Source of the DNA: an uncultured Flavobacteriaceae bacterium
GTDB taxonomy: Bacteria; Bacteroidota; Bacteroidia; Flavobacteriales; Flavobacteriaceae
Reading direction: 5' to 3'
Length of the DNA: 64,000 nt
Assembly (NCBI GenBank): GCA_943842625.1
Contig: CALTCK010000001.1
Coordinates: 207,498 to 271,497, forward strand
The first letter of the stretch is position 1. The number at the start of each line of letters is the position of its first letter. The notes under the pieces were generated by a model. It worked only from the letters and a program-made list of their open reading frames with translations. It did no database searches and had not been told where the DNA came from. Shown here piece by piece: positions 35,860-44,630 of the stretch. A program made the translations under genes and the position numbers.

Positions 35860-36888
35860 TTACTTCATTTCTCCTCTTAATGAGGTTTCAAATTTAGTCT
35901 TGAAGTTATTAGCTGGAATGTTCTGCCCTAACATTAACATTAATTTAGTTACAGCCGCTTCAGTTGATATATCTTTTCCTGATATGATACCAATATTTCG
36001 ATAAATTACATTAGTGCTATAAATATTCATATCCACACTGCCTCCAGCACATTGTGTGACATTTACAACAGGTATTTTTTTATCTATTATTATTTTTAAG
36101 GCTTTTAAAAACCATTTTTCATTTGTTATGTTACCACTTCCATAAGTTTCAACAATCATGCCCTTTAAATTTGGTGTGGAAAAAAGATGATTTACCGTTT
36201 CTTTATTGATACCTGGAAATAACTTTACTAACAGTATATTAGGTTCAAAAATTTTATGCACTACTAACTTCTTGTTTTTTTTCGCTGTTAACAATGATTG
36301 GTAATTAATAGATAAATTAACCCCACTAATTATAAGAGGTGGATAATTAGGAGAGTCAAAGGCTTCAAAATGTTCTGCGTTGATTTTAGTAGTTCGATTT
36401 GCTCTATATAGCTTATATTCAAAATACAATCCTACTTCTTGAACCACAGGCTGATTATTTTCGACCAAAGATGCTATTTGAATAGAAGTAATTAAATTCT
36501 CTTTTGCATCAGTTCTTAAATCACCTATAGGAAGCTGTGATCCGGTAAATATAACTGGCTTAGACAAGTTTTCTAACATAAAACTAAGTGCTGAAGCGGT
36601 GTAAGACATGGTATCGCTTCCGTGTAAAATGACAAAGCCATCATAATTTTTATAATTATCTTCAATAATAGTCACGATTTCAATCCAATTAGAAGGTTTC
36701 ATATTGGAGCTATCAATGGGGTTTGAAAAACTTTTAGACGAAATATTACAGTCCAATAGATTTAATTCAGGAATGCATTCTAACAAGTCATTAAAATTAA
36801 AGTTTTCTAGTGCTCCCGTCTCTGAATTTTTGATCATACCAATAGTCCCTCCGGTATAGATAAGAAGTATGTTAGGTTTCTTTTTCAT
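35860..36888 (-). CDS. ansA: Type I L-asparaginase
   Basis: 342 residues. ILLIYTGGTIGMIKN holds the first catalytic threonine, and VILHGSDTMSYTASALSFML the second Thr-Asp pair, as in cytoplasmic asparaginases. GSQLPIGDLRTDAKENL and NVTQCAGGSVDMNIY are also conserved. There is no signal peptide, so it acts in the cytoplasm, making aspartate and ammonia. Its start is 10 bases from the stop of the TatD gene, so they form one transcript. Confidence 0.92.
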   Translation of the reverse strand: MKKKPNILLIYTGGTIGMIKNSETGALENFNFNDLLECIPELNLLDCNISSKSFSNPIDSSNMKPSNWIEIVTIIEDNYKNYDGFVILHGSDTMSYTASALSFMLENLSKPVIFTGSQLPIGDLRTDAKENLITSIQIASLVENNQPVVQEVGLYFEYKLYRANRTTKINAEHFEAFDSPNYPPLIISGVNLSINYQSLLTAKKNKKLVVHKIFEPNILLVKLFPGINKETVNHLFSTPNLKGMIVETYGSGNITNEKWFLKALKIIIDKKIPVVNVTQCAGGSVDMNIYSTNVIYRNIGIISGKDISTEAAVTKLMLMLGQNIPANNFKTKFETSLRGEMK

Positions 36889-36898
36889 TCATAATTTT

Positions 36899-37663
36899 TT
36901 ATATCCCAAAAACATCCTTTGAGTTTTGTGTGGTGATTATTGAAATTTCTTCCTCGCTTAATTGGTATATTTCAGCTAATTTTTTACATATAAGAGGTAG
37001 ATAACTGCTCTCGTTTCTTTTTCCGCGATAAGGAACAGGTGAAAGATAAGGCGAGTCTGTTTCTAGTACAATATTTTTTATATCAATTTTATTTAAAAAA
37101 GTATCAATTTTACCATTTTTAAAAGTCACTACACCTCCTATTCCAAGTTTCATATTAAATGATATTGCTCTATTTGCTTGTTCTTCGGTTCCAGTAAAGC
37201 AATGAAAAATCCCAAATAAATCGTCATCATTTTCCGATTCTAAAATTTTAAATATTTCATCAAATGCATCTCTACAATGAATTACAATTGGTAACTTATA
37301 CTTTTTAGCGAGTTGAATTTGTGTTTTAAATGCTATTTTTTGATTTTCTAAGTTGCTTTTATCCCAAAATAAGTCTATTCCAATCTCTCCAACTGCAAAA
37401 AATTGTCTTTTTGAAAACTGTTTTTTTACATGTTCTAATTCTTGTTTGAAATTAGATTTTACAGAGGTTGGATGAAGACCCATCATCAAAAAAACATTTT
37501 CTGGATATTGTTTTTCAAGCAAGTACATAGCCTCAGTAGTTGCTGAATCAATGGCGGGAATAAAAAGTCTTTTAACACCTGAATCAAAAGTTCTTTGCAT
37601 CACCAATGAAAGATCTTCATTAAAATGTTCGCTGTATAGATGAGTATGTGTGTCTGTTAACAT
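36899..37663 (-). CDS. TatD family metal-dependent deoxyribonuclease
   Basis: 254 residues of the TIM-barrel amidohydrolase superfamily: TDTHTHLYSEHF with the first metal histidines, VGEIGIDLFWDKS, PIVIHCRDAFDE, IFHCFTGTEEQA and LETDSPYLSPVPYRGKRNES provide the metal and substrate residues. TatD proteins act as 3'-5' exonucleases on DNA with a role in repair; despite the name they are not Tat transporter parts. Upstream of ansA in one transcript. Confidence 0.92.
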   Translation of the reverse strand: MLTDTHTHLYSEHFNEDLSLVMQRTFDSGVKRLFIPAIDSATTEAMYLLEKQYPENVFLMMGLHPTSVKSNFKQELEHVKKQFSKRQFFAVGEIGIDLFWDKSNLENQKIAFKTQIQLAKKYKLPIVIHCRDAFDEIFKILESENDDDLFGIFHCFTGTEEQANRAISFNMKLGIGGVVTFKNGKIDTFLNKIDIKNIVLETDSPYLSPVPYRGKRNESSYLPLICKKLAEIYQLSEEEISIITTQNSKDVFGI

Positions 37664-37729
37664 TATTTACAAAATTACAAGATTGATTTAAATGATAAAT
37701 CATATGTTCATTATATTTACTAAAAAAAA

Positions 37730-38167
37730 TTGATTCAACTTAGAAATTTTCTGGAACAAAAAGGATTTTACCGCATTATACTTAAAAGATTAAAGTCAGG
37801 ACACTATACATTTAGGGCAAAAGTAAATAATGTTTCTGGTGTTTTTATTTTAGATACAGGAGCCTCTAACAGTTGTATTGGGTTTTTTTATGATTCATAT
37901 TTTAATTTAAATAATGAAGAAAGTGAGATTAAAGCAGCAGGAGCTGGCGCCTTAAATATGGAAACAGCACTTGCAAAAAATAATTTGTTAGTAATTGGGA
38001 ATTGGAAATTAAAAAAAATGGATTTTATTCTTATGGATCTTTCTCATGTAAATGAAGCGCTTAAGGAATCAAATGAATTGCCAATTCATGGAATTATTGG
38101 CGCTGATTTTTTAAAACAAACCAGAGGTGTGATTGACTATGGGAAAAATTGTTTTTATATTATTTAG
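37730..38167 (+). CDS. Retropepsin-like aspartic protease family protein
   Basis: 145 residues with a TTG start (no ATG in a sensible place; the reading frame begins here). FILDTGASNSCIGF carries the catalytic DTGA of clan AA proteases, and the HGIIGADFLKQTRGVIDYGK end matches the hydrophobic-hydrophobic-Gly part of the retropepsin fold. There is one motif, so it must dimerise to be active. No signal peptide. Cleavage target unknown. It lies alone between convergent odhB and the divergent TatD gene. Confidence 0.75.
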   Translation: MIQLRNFLEQKGFYRIILKRLKSGHYTFRAKVNNVSGVFILDTGASNSCIGFFYDSYFNLNNEESEIKAAGAGALNMETALAKNNLLVIGNWKLKKMDFILMDLSHVNEALKESNELPIHGIIGADFLKQTRGVIDYGKNCFYII

Positions 38168-38177
38168 ATTGATTTAA

Positions 38178-39389
38178 CTATAATTCTAAAGCTTTTTTAA
38201 TTTCGTTATTCATCAATAATTCTGATGGGTTTTCTAAAGCTTCTTTTACAGCCACCAAAAATCCTACAGACTCTCTTCCATCAATAATTCTGTGATCGTA
38301 AGATAAAGCTACATACATTATTGGACGAATTTCAACTTTACCATCAATTGCAACCGGTCTCTCAACGATATTATGCATTCCTAAAATACCGCTTTGTGGT
38401 GGGTTGATAATTGGAGTAGATAACATAGATCCAAAAACACCTCCGTTAGTAATTGTAAAAGTCCCTCCTGTCATATCATCAACGGTAATACTTCCTTCCC
38501 TAGCTAAGATTGCTAAACGTTTAACTTCAGATTCAACCCCCCTAAATGATAGATTTTCTGCATTTCTAATTACAGGCACCATTAATCCCTTTGGACCAGA
38601 GACTGCTATTGAAATATCTTTGAAATCATGCTTTATTTGAAAGTCTCCATCAATCATTGAGTTGACATCGGGATATAGTTCTAAGGCCCTGACTACAGCC
38701 AACGTGAAAAATGACATAAAACCTAATCCAACACCATGTTTATTTTTAAATTCTTCTTTATATTTTTTTCTGAGTGCGAATATTGGTGACATATCTACCT
38801 CATTAAAGGTAGTTAACATTGCGGTCTCGTTTTTAACAGTTACTAATCTTTCAGCTACTTTACGTCGTAGCATCGATAATTTTTTACGACTGGTCTCTGT
38901 TAATCTATCTCCTTTTGTCCCCATCGATGGAGTGGCTTTCACAGCGTCATCTTTAGTGATTCTACCATCTTTTCCTGTTCCTTTTATCATTGAAGGAACT
39001 ATGTTTTTTTCAGCTAATATTTTTTTAGCAGCAGGAGATGCTGTTCCAGTAGCATAGGTTTCTTTTTTAGTTTCTTGCTTTTCAGGTTGTGACTTATTTT
39101 CGGTGGGAGGAGCACTTTTTTCAGACGCTTCATTAATTCCTTCTGGCTTCTGAGCATCCGTATCGATTAAACAAACAACAGCACCAACAGCAACGGCATC
39201 TCCCTCTTCAGCTTTAAGTGTTATTATTCCACTAGCTTCAGCTGGTAATTCTAAAGTTGCTTTATCACTGTCAACCTCAGCAATTGCCTGATCTTTTTCT
39301 ACCCAGTCTCCATCAGACACTAACCATTCTGCGATTTCTACTTCTGTAATTGATTCTCCTGGTGAAGGAACTTTCATCTCTAAACTCAT
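38178..39389 (-). CDS. odhB: Dihydrolipoyl succinyltransferase, E2 of 2-oxoglutarate dehydrogenase
   Basis: 403 residues. Lipoyl domain with the modified lysine 43 in [12 protein letters not shown], an acidic and Pro-rich linker, a peripheral E3-binding domain (about 115-150: [20 protein letters not shown]), and the catalytic domain ending at [16 protein letters not shown] with the HxxxDG site. It transfers succinyl groups from E1o to CoA in the TCA cycle. It is 15 bases downstream of odhA in one transcript; E3 is not in the window. The alternative symbol is sucB. Confidence 0.95.
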   Translation of the reverse strand: MSLEMKVPSPGESITEVEIAEWLVSDGDWVEKDQAIAEVDSDKATLELPAEASGIITLKAEEGDAVAVGAVVCLIDTDAQKPEGINEASEKSAPPTENKSQPEKQETKKETYATGTASPAAKKILAEKNIVPSMIKGTGKDGRITKDDAVKATPSMGTKGDRLTETSRKKLSMLRRKVAERLVTVKNETAMLTTFNEVDMSPIFALRKKYKEEFKNKHGVGLGFMSFFTLAVVRALELYPDVNSMIDGDFQIKHDFKDISIAVSGPKGLMVPVIRNAENLSFRGVESEVKRLAILAREGSITVDDMTGGTFTITNGGVFGSMLSTPIINPPQSGILGMHNIVERPVAIDGKVEIRPIMYVALSYDHRIIDGRESVGFLVAVKEALENPSELLMNNEIKKALEL

Positions 39390-39404
39390 AATATTTTTCT
39401 CTTA

Positions 39405-42164
39405 TTAAGTATTGGATATTTTTTTATTGTCAAAAACACTATTAATTACGGCATCATGCCTTAATTTAAATCTTGTTGGACTCCCCGATGCCGGAGTAGC
39501 ATATATTTTTCGACTGCATACTCTAAAATGTTTTGCTTCGTCAAAATGTAATAATATGTGTGTATAAGCTCCCATATTTTTTGGTTCTTCTTGAGCCCAA
39601 ACTAAATCATCTGCATTTTTATATTTTTTAATAATGGATTGCAATTCGTTACCAGGTAAAGGAAACAACTGTTCGACTCTAATCAAAGCTACATCATCTC
39701 TTTTTAATTGTTCTTTCTTTTCTAATAAATCGTAATAAAACTTACCAGTAACAAACACTACTGTTTTAATTTTTTTAATTTCTGCAGTTGTATCATCAAT
39801 TACCATTTGGAAACTACCATTTGCAAATTCTTCTTTTGTGGAAAGAACCTTTGGATGTCTTAATAAACTTTTTGGTGTAAAAACAATCAAAGGTTTGCGA
39901 TAGTTTACCTTCATTTGTCTTCGCAAAAGATGAAATAAATTAGCTGGTGTTGTACAATCTACAACGAACATATTATCTCTTGCGCAAAGTTGGAGGTATC
40001 TTTCCATCCTTGCCGAAGAGTGTTCAGCTCCTTGTCCTTCATAACCATGAGGCAATAACATTACCAATCCATTTTGTAAATCCCATTTATCTTCAGCGGC
40101 CGAGATATATTGATCAATCATGATTTGTGCGCCATTGCTAAAGTCTCCGAATTGAGCTTCCCAAATCGTTAGAGTGTTAGGACTTGCCATAGCGTATCCA
40201 TAATCAAAACCTACTACACCATATTCAGAAAGTAAGGAATTATAAATATAAAAATCTCCTTGATCACCTTTTAAGTTATTTAATAAAACAATTTCTTCTT
40301 CACTATCCTCAACCTTGACAACCGCATGTCGATGAGAAAAGGTACCTCTTTCTACGTCTTGTCCACTAATTCTAACGTGGTAACCTTCTTTTAAAAGTGT
40401 TCCATAAGCAAGGGTTTCAGCCATCGCCCAATCTAGGGCATTGGTATCAAAATACATTTTATGGCGAGTTGCAATAAGTCTTTCTATTTTTTTTAGAAAA
40501 CTTTTGTTAGAGGGTAATTTAGAAATTGTTTCTGCAATCTCTGTAAGTTGGTCTAATGGAAAAGTTGTGTCAACAGGTTGCATCATTTTCTTTTCTTGGG
40601 CATGATGAAATCCTTTCCACTCATCTTTCATTATTGCAGTAATAACTGCTTTATTCTCCTTACGAGAATCTTCTAGATCTTCATTCAATTTATTTTTATA
40701 CTCTGCTTCAAGTATTTTAATATGTCCAGCTTCAATTACCCCTTCTTTTTTTAGTTTATCAGCATAAATATCTCTTGAATTTAAATGTTTAGAAATTGCT
40801 TTGTACAACTTAGGTTGGGTAAATCGGGGCTCATCTCCCTCATTGTGCCCATATTTTCTATAGCCTAATAAATCAATAAATACGTCTTTTCCAAACTTCA
40901 TTCTGTACTCTAAAGCGAATGTTGTAGCATGGACTACTGCTTCTGCATCATCTGCATTTACGTGTAATACAGGAGATAAAGTAACTTTCCCCACATCTGT
41001 ACAATAGGTGGATGATCGAGCGTCTAAATAGTTGGTTGTAAATCCTATTTGATTGTTTACTACTATGTGAATGGTTCCACCTGTTTTGTATCCATCAAGT
41101 GAGGCCATTTGCACTAATTCATAAACCAAACCTTGACCTGCAATTGCTGCATCTCCATGAACTATGATAGGTAAAACTTTTTCTATATTGTCTTTATAAT
41201 GTTTGTCTTGTTTAGCTCTTACGATACCTTCAACAACTGCTCCAACTGTTTCTAAATGAGATGGATTAGGAGCAATATTTAAATTAATTTCATTACCATG
41301 GTTTAATTTTCTTTTAGAAGTCCAACCTAGATGATATTTAACATCCCCATCAAAAATATCTTGTTCATAATCTTTACCATCAAATTCACTAAAGATATCT
41401 TTAGCACTCTTTCCAAATATATTGGTTAAGGTGTTTAATCGTCCTCTGTGAGCCATCCCCATAACAAATTCCTTAACTCCCTTATCTGCTGCAATTTTTA
41501 TAAGAATATCTAACGCAGGAATTAAACTTTCACCACCCTCAAGAGAAAATCTTTTTTGACCTACATATTTAGTGTGAAGAAAACTTTCAAAAGAAACTGC
41601 ATCGTTTAATTTTTTTAAAATAAATTTCTTTTGATCTGGCGAGTAATTAGGTTGATTGGAATTTACATGTAATTTTTCTTGAATCCACTTTCGTTCTTCA
41701 GGTTGACGAATATACATATATTCAACTCCAATTGAATTGCAGTAAATAGAATGTAAATTTTTAATAATATCTTCTAAAGACGCTTCTCCAATTCCAACAA
41801 TTTCTCCAGCTTTAAAGACTGTTTTTAAATCAGACGTTGACAAGCCAAAATTTTCAAGATCCAATGTTGGAGAGTACGTTCTTCTATTTCTAACTGGATT
41901 TGTTTTTGTGAACAAGTGCCCTCTGGTACGGTAAGCATCAATTAATTTAATTACTTGAAATTCTTTATAAACATTAGCGCAAATAAGTTCCTCGTCCTGG
42001 GCTAAACCCAACGATTCATTTGAACCATTTTCAATACCAAAATCAAAACCTTGAAAAAAAGACCTCCAACTAGGCTCTACCTCGTCTGGAGTGTTTATAT
42101 ACTTATCGTAAAGTTCTGCGATAATTGTTGGGTGGACCGCGTTAAGAAATGAATATTTATCCAT
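39405..42164 (-). CDS. odhA: 2-oxoglutarate dehydrogenase E1 component
   Basis: 919 residues. N-terminal FLNAVHPTIIAELYDKY; MAHRGRLNTLTNIFGK and HLGWTSKR are E1o signatures; GDAAIAGQGLVYELVQMASL is the thiamine diphosphate region; LPHGYEGQGAEHSSARMERY and KSLLRHPKVLS lie in the C-terminal domain. It decarboxylates 2-oxoglutarate and loads E2. It is transcribed with odhB from a promoter whose -7 box is at 42203-42210. Alternative symbol sucA. Confidence 0.96.
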   Translation of the reverse strand: MDKYSFLNAVHPTIIAELYDKYINTPDEVEPSWRSFFQGFDFGIENGSNESLGLAQDEELICANVYKEFQVIKLIDAYRTRGHLFTKTNPVRNRRTYSPTLDLENFGLSTSDLKTVFKAGEIVGIGEASLEDIIKNLHSIYCNSIGVEYMYIRQPEERKWIQEKLHVNSNQPNYSPDQKKFILKKLNDAVSFESFLHTKYVGQKRFSLEGGESLIPALDILIKIAADKGVKEFVMGMAHRGRLNTLTNIFGKSAKDIFSEFDGKDYEQDIFDGDVKYHLGWTSKRKLNHGNEINLNIAPNPSHLETVGAVVEGIVRAKQDKHYKDNIEKVLPIIVHGDAAIAGQGLVYELVQMASLDGYKTGGTIHIVVNNQIGFTTNYLDARSSTYCTDVGKVTLSPVLHVNADDAEAVVHATTFALEYRMKFGKDVFIDLLGYRKYGHNEGDEPRFTQPKLYKAISKHLNSRDIYADKLKKEGVIEAGHIKILEAEYKNKLNEDLEDSRKENKAVITAIMKDEWKGFHHAQEKKMMQPVDTTFPLDQLTEIAETISKLPSNKSFLKKIERLIATRHKMYFDTNALDWAMAETLAYGTLLKEGYHVRISGQDVERGTFSHRHAVVKVEDSEEEIVLLNNLKGDQGDFYIYNSLLSEYGVVGFDYGYAMASPNTLTIWEAQFGDFSNGAQIMIDQYISAAEDKWDLQNGLVMLLPHGYEGQGAEHSSARMERYLQLCARDNMFVVDCTTPANLFHLLRRQMKVNYRKPLIVFTPKSLLRHPKVLSTKEEFANGSFQMVIDDTTAEIKKIKTVVFVTGKFYYDLLEKKEQLKRDDVALIRVEQLFPLPGNELQSIIKKYKNADDLVWAQEEPKNMGAYTHILLHFDEAKHFRVCSRKIYATPASGSPTRFKLRHDAVINSVFDNKKISNT

Positions 42165-42202
42165 AGTTGGATTTTAGTAATCTATATTGATTGAAAACGG
42201 TG

Positions 42203-42210
42203 CAAAAATA
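42203..42210 (-). promoter_or_regulatory. -7 promoter box for odhA-odhB
   Basis: Minus-strand TATTTTTG matches TAnnTTTG, 38 bases before the odhA ATG. No TTTG is seen at the -33 spacing, so evidence is one element. Confidence 0.5.
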
Positions 42211-42279
42211 CAATAATTACAATTAATTTATTCTTAATTTTTATATATTTAGATAGTTACAACACTAAATAATCTAATT

Positions 42280-42825
42280 ATGAAAAAATATTTTACATTG
42301 ATACTCTTGTTAATTTGTTTTTCTTGTTTTAATGGCTATGGGCAGGAAGAAATTAAAAACATACAATCAAATTTTTGGAAACAAGTTCAAATTGGAGGAG
42401 GTATTGGCTTAAGTTTTAATAATAATTTTTTTAGCGGCTCGCTTTCACCAAGCGGCGTATACAGATTCAATGAGAGGTTTGCGACAGGTGTTGGTTTAAG
42501 TGTATCCTACAATAGTCAAAAATATGTTTATGAGTCGTATGTTTTTGGCACCAGTATAATCGGTTTATTTAATGTCATACCTCAATTGCAAATATCTGCA
42601 GAATTGGAACAATTATTTATAAATAGAAATTTTGAAGATACGATTATAGTGACTGGTTGCAACACTACAAATTGTGACGAAAGTTACTGGTATCCTGGTT
42701 TGTATCTTGGAGCTGGCTTCAGTTCCGGTCCTGTAACTATTGGTGTTCGTTTAGATGTGCTTTACGATGAATATAAGAGTATTTATGGTAGTGCTTACAA
42801 CCCATTTATTAGAGTTTATTTTTAA
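42280..42825 (+). CDS. Small outer-membrane beta-barrel-like protein
   Basis: 181 residues. The signal peptide MKKYFTLILLLICFSCFNGYG is likely cut before QEE; the FSC inside is not a good lipobox. The rest has glycine and aromatic rich strands (VQIGGGIGLSFNNNFFSGSL, ATGVGLSVSYNSQKY, YPGLYLGAGFSSGPV) and ends in FIRVYF with the terminal aromatic of a barrel. A CNTTNC pair near residue 127 may form a disulfide. It starts opposite odhA. Relatives in flavobacteria have been wrongly called alpha-ketoglutarate decarboxylase because of that position. Function unknown. Confidence 0.6.
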   Translation: MKKYFTLILLLICFSCFNGYGQEEIKNIQSNFWKQVQIGGGIGLSFNNNFFSGSLSPSGVYRFNERFATGVGLSVSYNSQKYVYESYVFGTSIIGLFNVIPQLQISAELEQLFINRNFEDTIIVTGCNTTNCDESYWYPGLYLGAGFSSGPVTIGVRLDVLYDEYKSIYGSAYNPFIRVYF

Positions 42826-42889
42826 TTAGAATTTCAAATAAATTCAAGAATTGTATAGTTCTGTTGTCTTATATTTTAACTAATGGTGA

Positions 42890-43864
42890 TTAAACTTTCC
42901 TATTCATTAATTGATCACTAAAAGACCTTAATAGATTTTTATTGCTTTTATTGATGTTTAATTTTTCAATAATAGTATTTGCTTTTTGAGTAAAATTAGC
43001 AATCTCCTCTAGTGATTGTTTTGCAGCACCTGATTCTAAATATAATTTTTTTACCTCAATAATTTTTTGAGATGGGTCCTCAGGAGTTTCAGAAAATAAC
43101 TTTACTAATCTTTTTTTATCTTTTTCATTGCAATTTGAAAGTGCAGTTAAATAAAGAAAAGTTTTTTTATTTGAAATAATATCGCCACCCACTTGTTTTC
43201 CAAAATTTTCAGGATCTCCAAAGCAATCCAGGTAATCATCTTGTAGTTGAAAAGCGATTCCTATATTTTTTCCAAACTCATAACTATTTTGTTTACATAC
43301 ATCTGAAGCTTCAGCAACAATAGCTCCCATTTGCATTGCAGCTCCCAATAATACAGCTGTTTTGTACTCAATCATTTTTAGGTATTCAGTTATAGATACA
43401 TCAATTCTAGTTTCAAAATCTACATCGTATTGCTGCCCCTCACAAACTTGTAATGCAGTTTTACTAAAAAGTTTAGCTAATTCACTAAACATTAGGGGTT
43501 CGTAATTTTCAAATAACTGATAGGCTAATATTAACATAGCATCCCCAGATAAAATGCCTGTATTTAAATCCCATTTTTTGTGAACTGTTTCTTTACCTCT
43601 TCTTAATGGAGCTTCATCCATAATATCATCGTGAATTAAGGAGAAATTGTGAAACAACTCTAGCGCTAAGGCCGCAGGTAAGGCATTTTTATATTCTGTA
43701 TTAAAAAAATCACAAGACATTAGCGTAAGAATCGGTCTTAGCCGCTTTCCACCAAGAGAAACAATATAACGTATCGGATTGTAAAGTTGCTTAGGTTCTT
43801 TTACAATTACTATTTCATCAAGATATTCTGTTAATGATTTAGTATAATCTTCAATTCCTTTCAT
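42890..43864 (-). CDS. Polyprenyl (trans-isoprenyl) diphosphate synthase
   Basis: 324 residues. First aspartate-rich motif LIHDDIMDEAPLRRG (about residues 78-92) and second FQLQDDYLDCFGDPENFG (about 208) are complete; GGKRLRPILTLMSC is the IPP-binding start. Short-to-medium chain enzymes of this group make geranylgeranyl or farnesyl diphosphate for quinones, carotenoids or undecaprenyl synthesis; chain length cannot be told safely from sequence alone. It is divergent from the TetR gene, with a -7 box at 43879-43886. Confidence 0.9.
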   Translation of the reverse strand: MKGIEDYTKSLTEYLDEIVIVKEPKQLYNPIRYIVSLGGKRLRPILTLMSCDFFNTEYKNALPAALALELFHNFSLIHDDIMDEAPLRRGKETVHKKWDLNTGILSGDAMLILAYQLFENYEPLMFSELAKLFSKTALQVCEGQQYDVDFETRIDVSITEYLKMIEYKTAVLLGAAMQMGAIVAEASDVCKQNSYEFGKNIGIAFQLQDDYLDCFGDPENFGKQVGGDIISNKKTFLYLTALSNCNEKDKKRLVKLFSETPEDPSQKIIEVKKLYLESGAAKQSLEEIANFTQKANTIIEKLNINKSNKNLLRSFSDQLMNRKV

Positions 43865-43878
43865 TATCTAATTTTAGA

Positions 43879-43886
43879 CAAAAATA
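43879..43886 (-). promoter_or_regulatory. -7 promoter box for the polyprenyl synthase
   Basis: Minus-strand TATTTTTG matches TAnnTTTG, 14 bases upstream of the ATG. The TTTG boxes nearby are at wrong spacing, so evidence is one element. Confidence 0.45.
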
Positions 43887-43953
43887 CTATTCAAAATTTC
43901 AAATTCATGTTAAAAACTATAAAATCAATTTCCAATATTATTAAATTTATGTT

Positions 43954-43997
43954 AATACTAAGGAAACTTATTTTGTTTTAAAAGTTTCCTTAGTATT
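43954..43997. promoter_or_regulatory. Perfect 16-base inverted repeat, probable TetR operator
   Basis: AATACTAAGGAAACTT (43954-43969) and AAGTTTCCTTAGTATT (43982-43997) are perfect reverse complements separated by 12 bases. The gap contains the TTTG -33 box and the right arm overlaps the -7 box of the TetR gene promoter, so a protein bound here would block RNA polymerase. It lies 25 bases before the start of a TetR family gene, which fits autoregulation of the efflux operon. No gene ends here that would need a terminator. Confidence 0.7.
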
Positions 43998-44001
43998 TTT
44001 G
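43972..44001 (+). promoter_or_regulatory. Promoter of the tetR-tolC-hlyD-RND operon
   Basis: TTTG at 43972-43975 and TATTTTTG at 43994-44001 with an 18-base spacer match both Bacteroidota promoter boxes exactly. The leader to the TTG start at 44022 would be about 17 bases. It overlaps the inverted repeat at 43954-43997. Confidence 0.7.
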
Positions 44002-44021
44002 CAATCTAAAATTTCAACAGT

Positions 44022-44630
44022 TTGAAAGAAAAAATCTTAAAAAAAGCAATCGATTTATTTATAAATTTTGGCTTTAAAAGTGTGACTATGGACGATATAG
44101 CATCTGAAATGCACATTTCTAAAAAAACAATTTATTCACATTTCAATAATAAAACAAAATTGGTTGAAGCTGCAACATTTCGTGTATTTGAAACTATTTC
44201 AAACGAGATTAATTGCATTTGCGAACTTCAAAAAAATCCAATTGAAGAGTTGTATGAAATAAAAAAATCTGTGATGCTTCATCTAAAAAACGAAAAAACT
44301 TCTCCCCACTATCAACTTTGTAAATACTATCCAGAAATCAATGAATCGCTGAAAAAAAAACAATTTGAGTTAATGCAAGCTTGTGTTGTTAATAATTTTG
44401 AAAGAGGAATTGAGATGGGTTTATACCGTACAAATCTTAACGAAGAGTTCGTTTCAAGAATTTATTTTTTAGGTATTACTGGAATAAAGGATGAAAATTT
44501 ATTTCCAACAAAAGTTTTTACAAAAACCAAAATCATGGATAATTTTCTCGAGTACCACCTAAGAGGAATTATTACTAAAGAAGGACTATACACTTTAAAT
44601 ACAATTATAAAAAATAATAAGAATGAATAA
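44022..44630 (+). CDS. TetR/AcrR family transcriptional regulator
   Basis: 202 residues, TTG start. The N-terminal helix-turn-helix is clear: KSVTMDDIASEMHISKKTIYSHFNNKTKL (about residues 19-48). The C-terminal ligand-binding half is not closely like any named member. It is the first gene of the efflux operon and its stop overlaps the tolC-like ATG by eight bases. It very likely binds the inverted repeat at 43954-43997 and represses its own operon until a ligand is present. Confidence 0.88.
   Translation: MKEKILKKAIDLFINFGFKSVTMDDIASEMHISKKTIYSHFNNKTKLVEAATFRVFETISNEINCICELQKNPIEELYEIKKSVMLHLKNEKTSPHYQLCKYYPEINESLKKKQFELMQACVVNNFERGIEMGLYRTNLNEEFVSRIYFLGITGIKDENLFPTKVFTKTKIMDNFLEYHLRGIITKEGLYTLNTIIKNNKNE

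Noticed and set aside
43954..43997. Inverted repeat as a transcription terminator
   Set aside because: It lies between divergent genes, so no transcript needs ending there, and it overlaps both promoter boxes.
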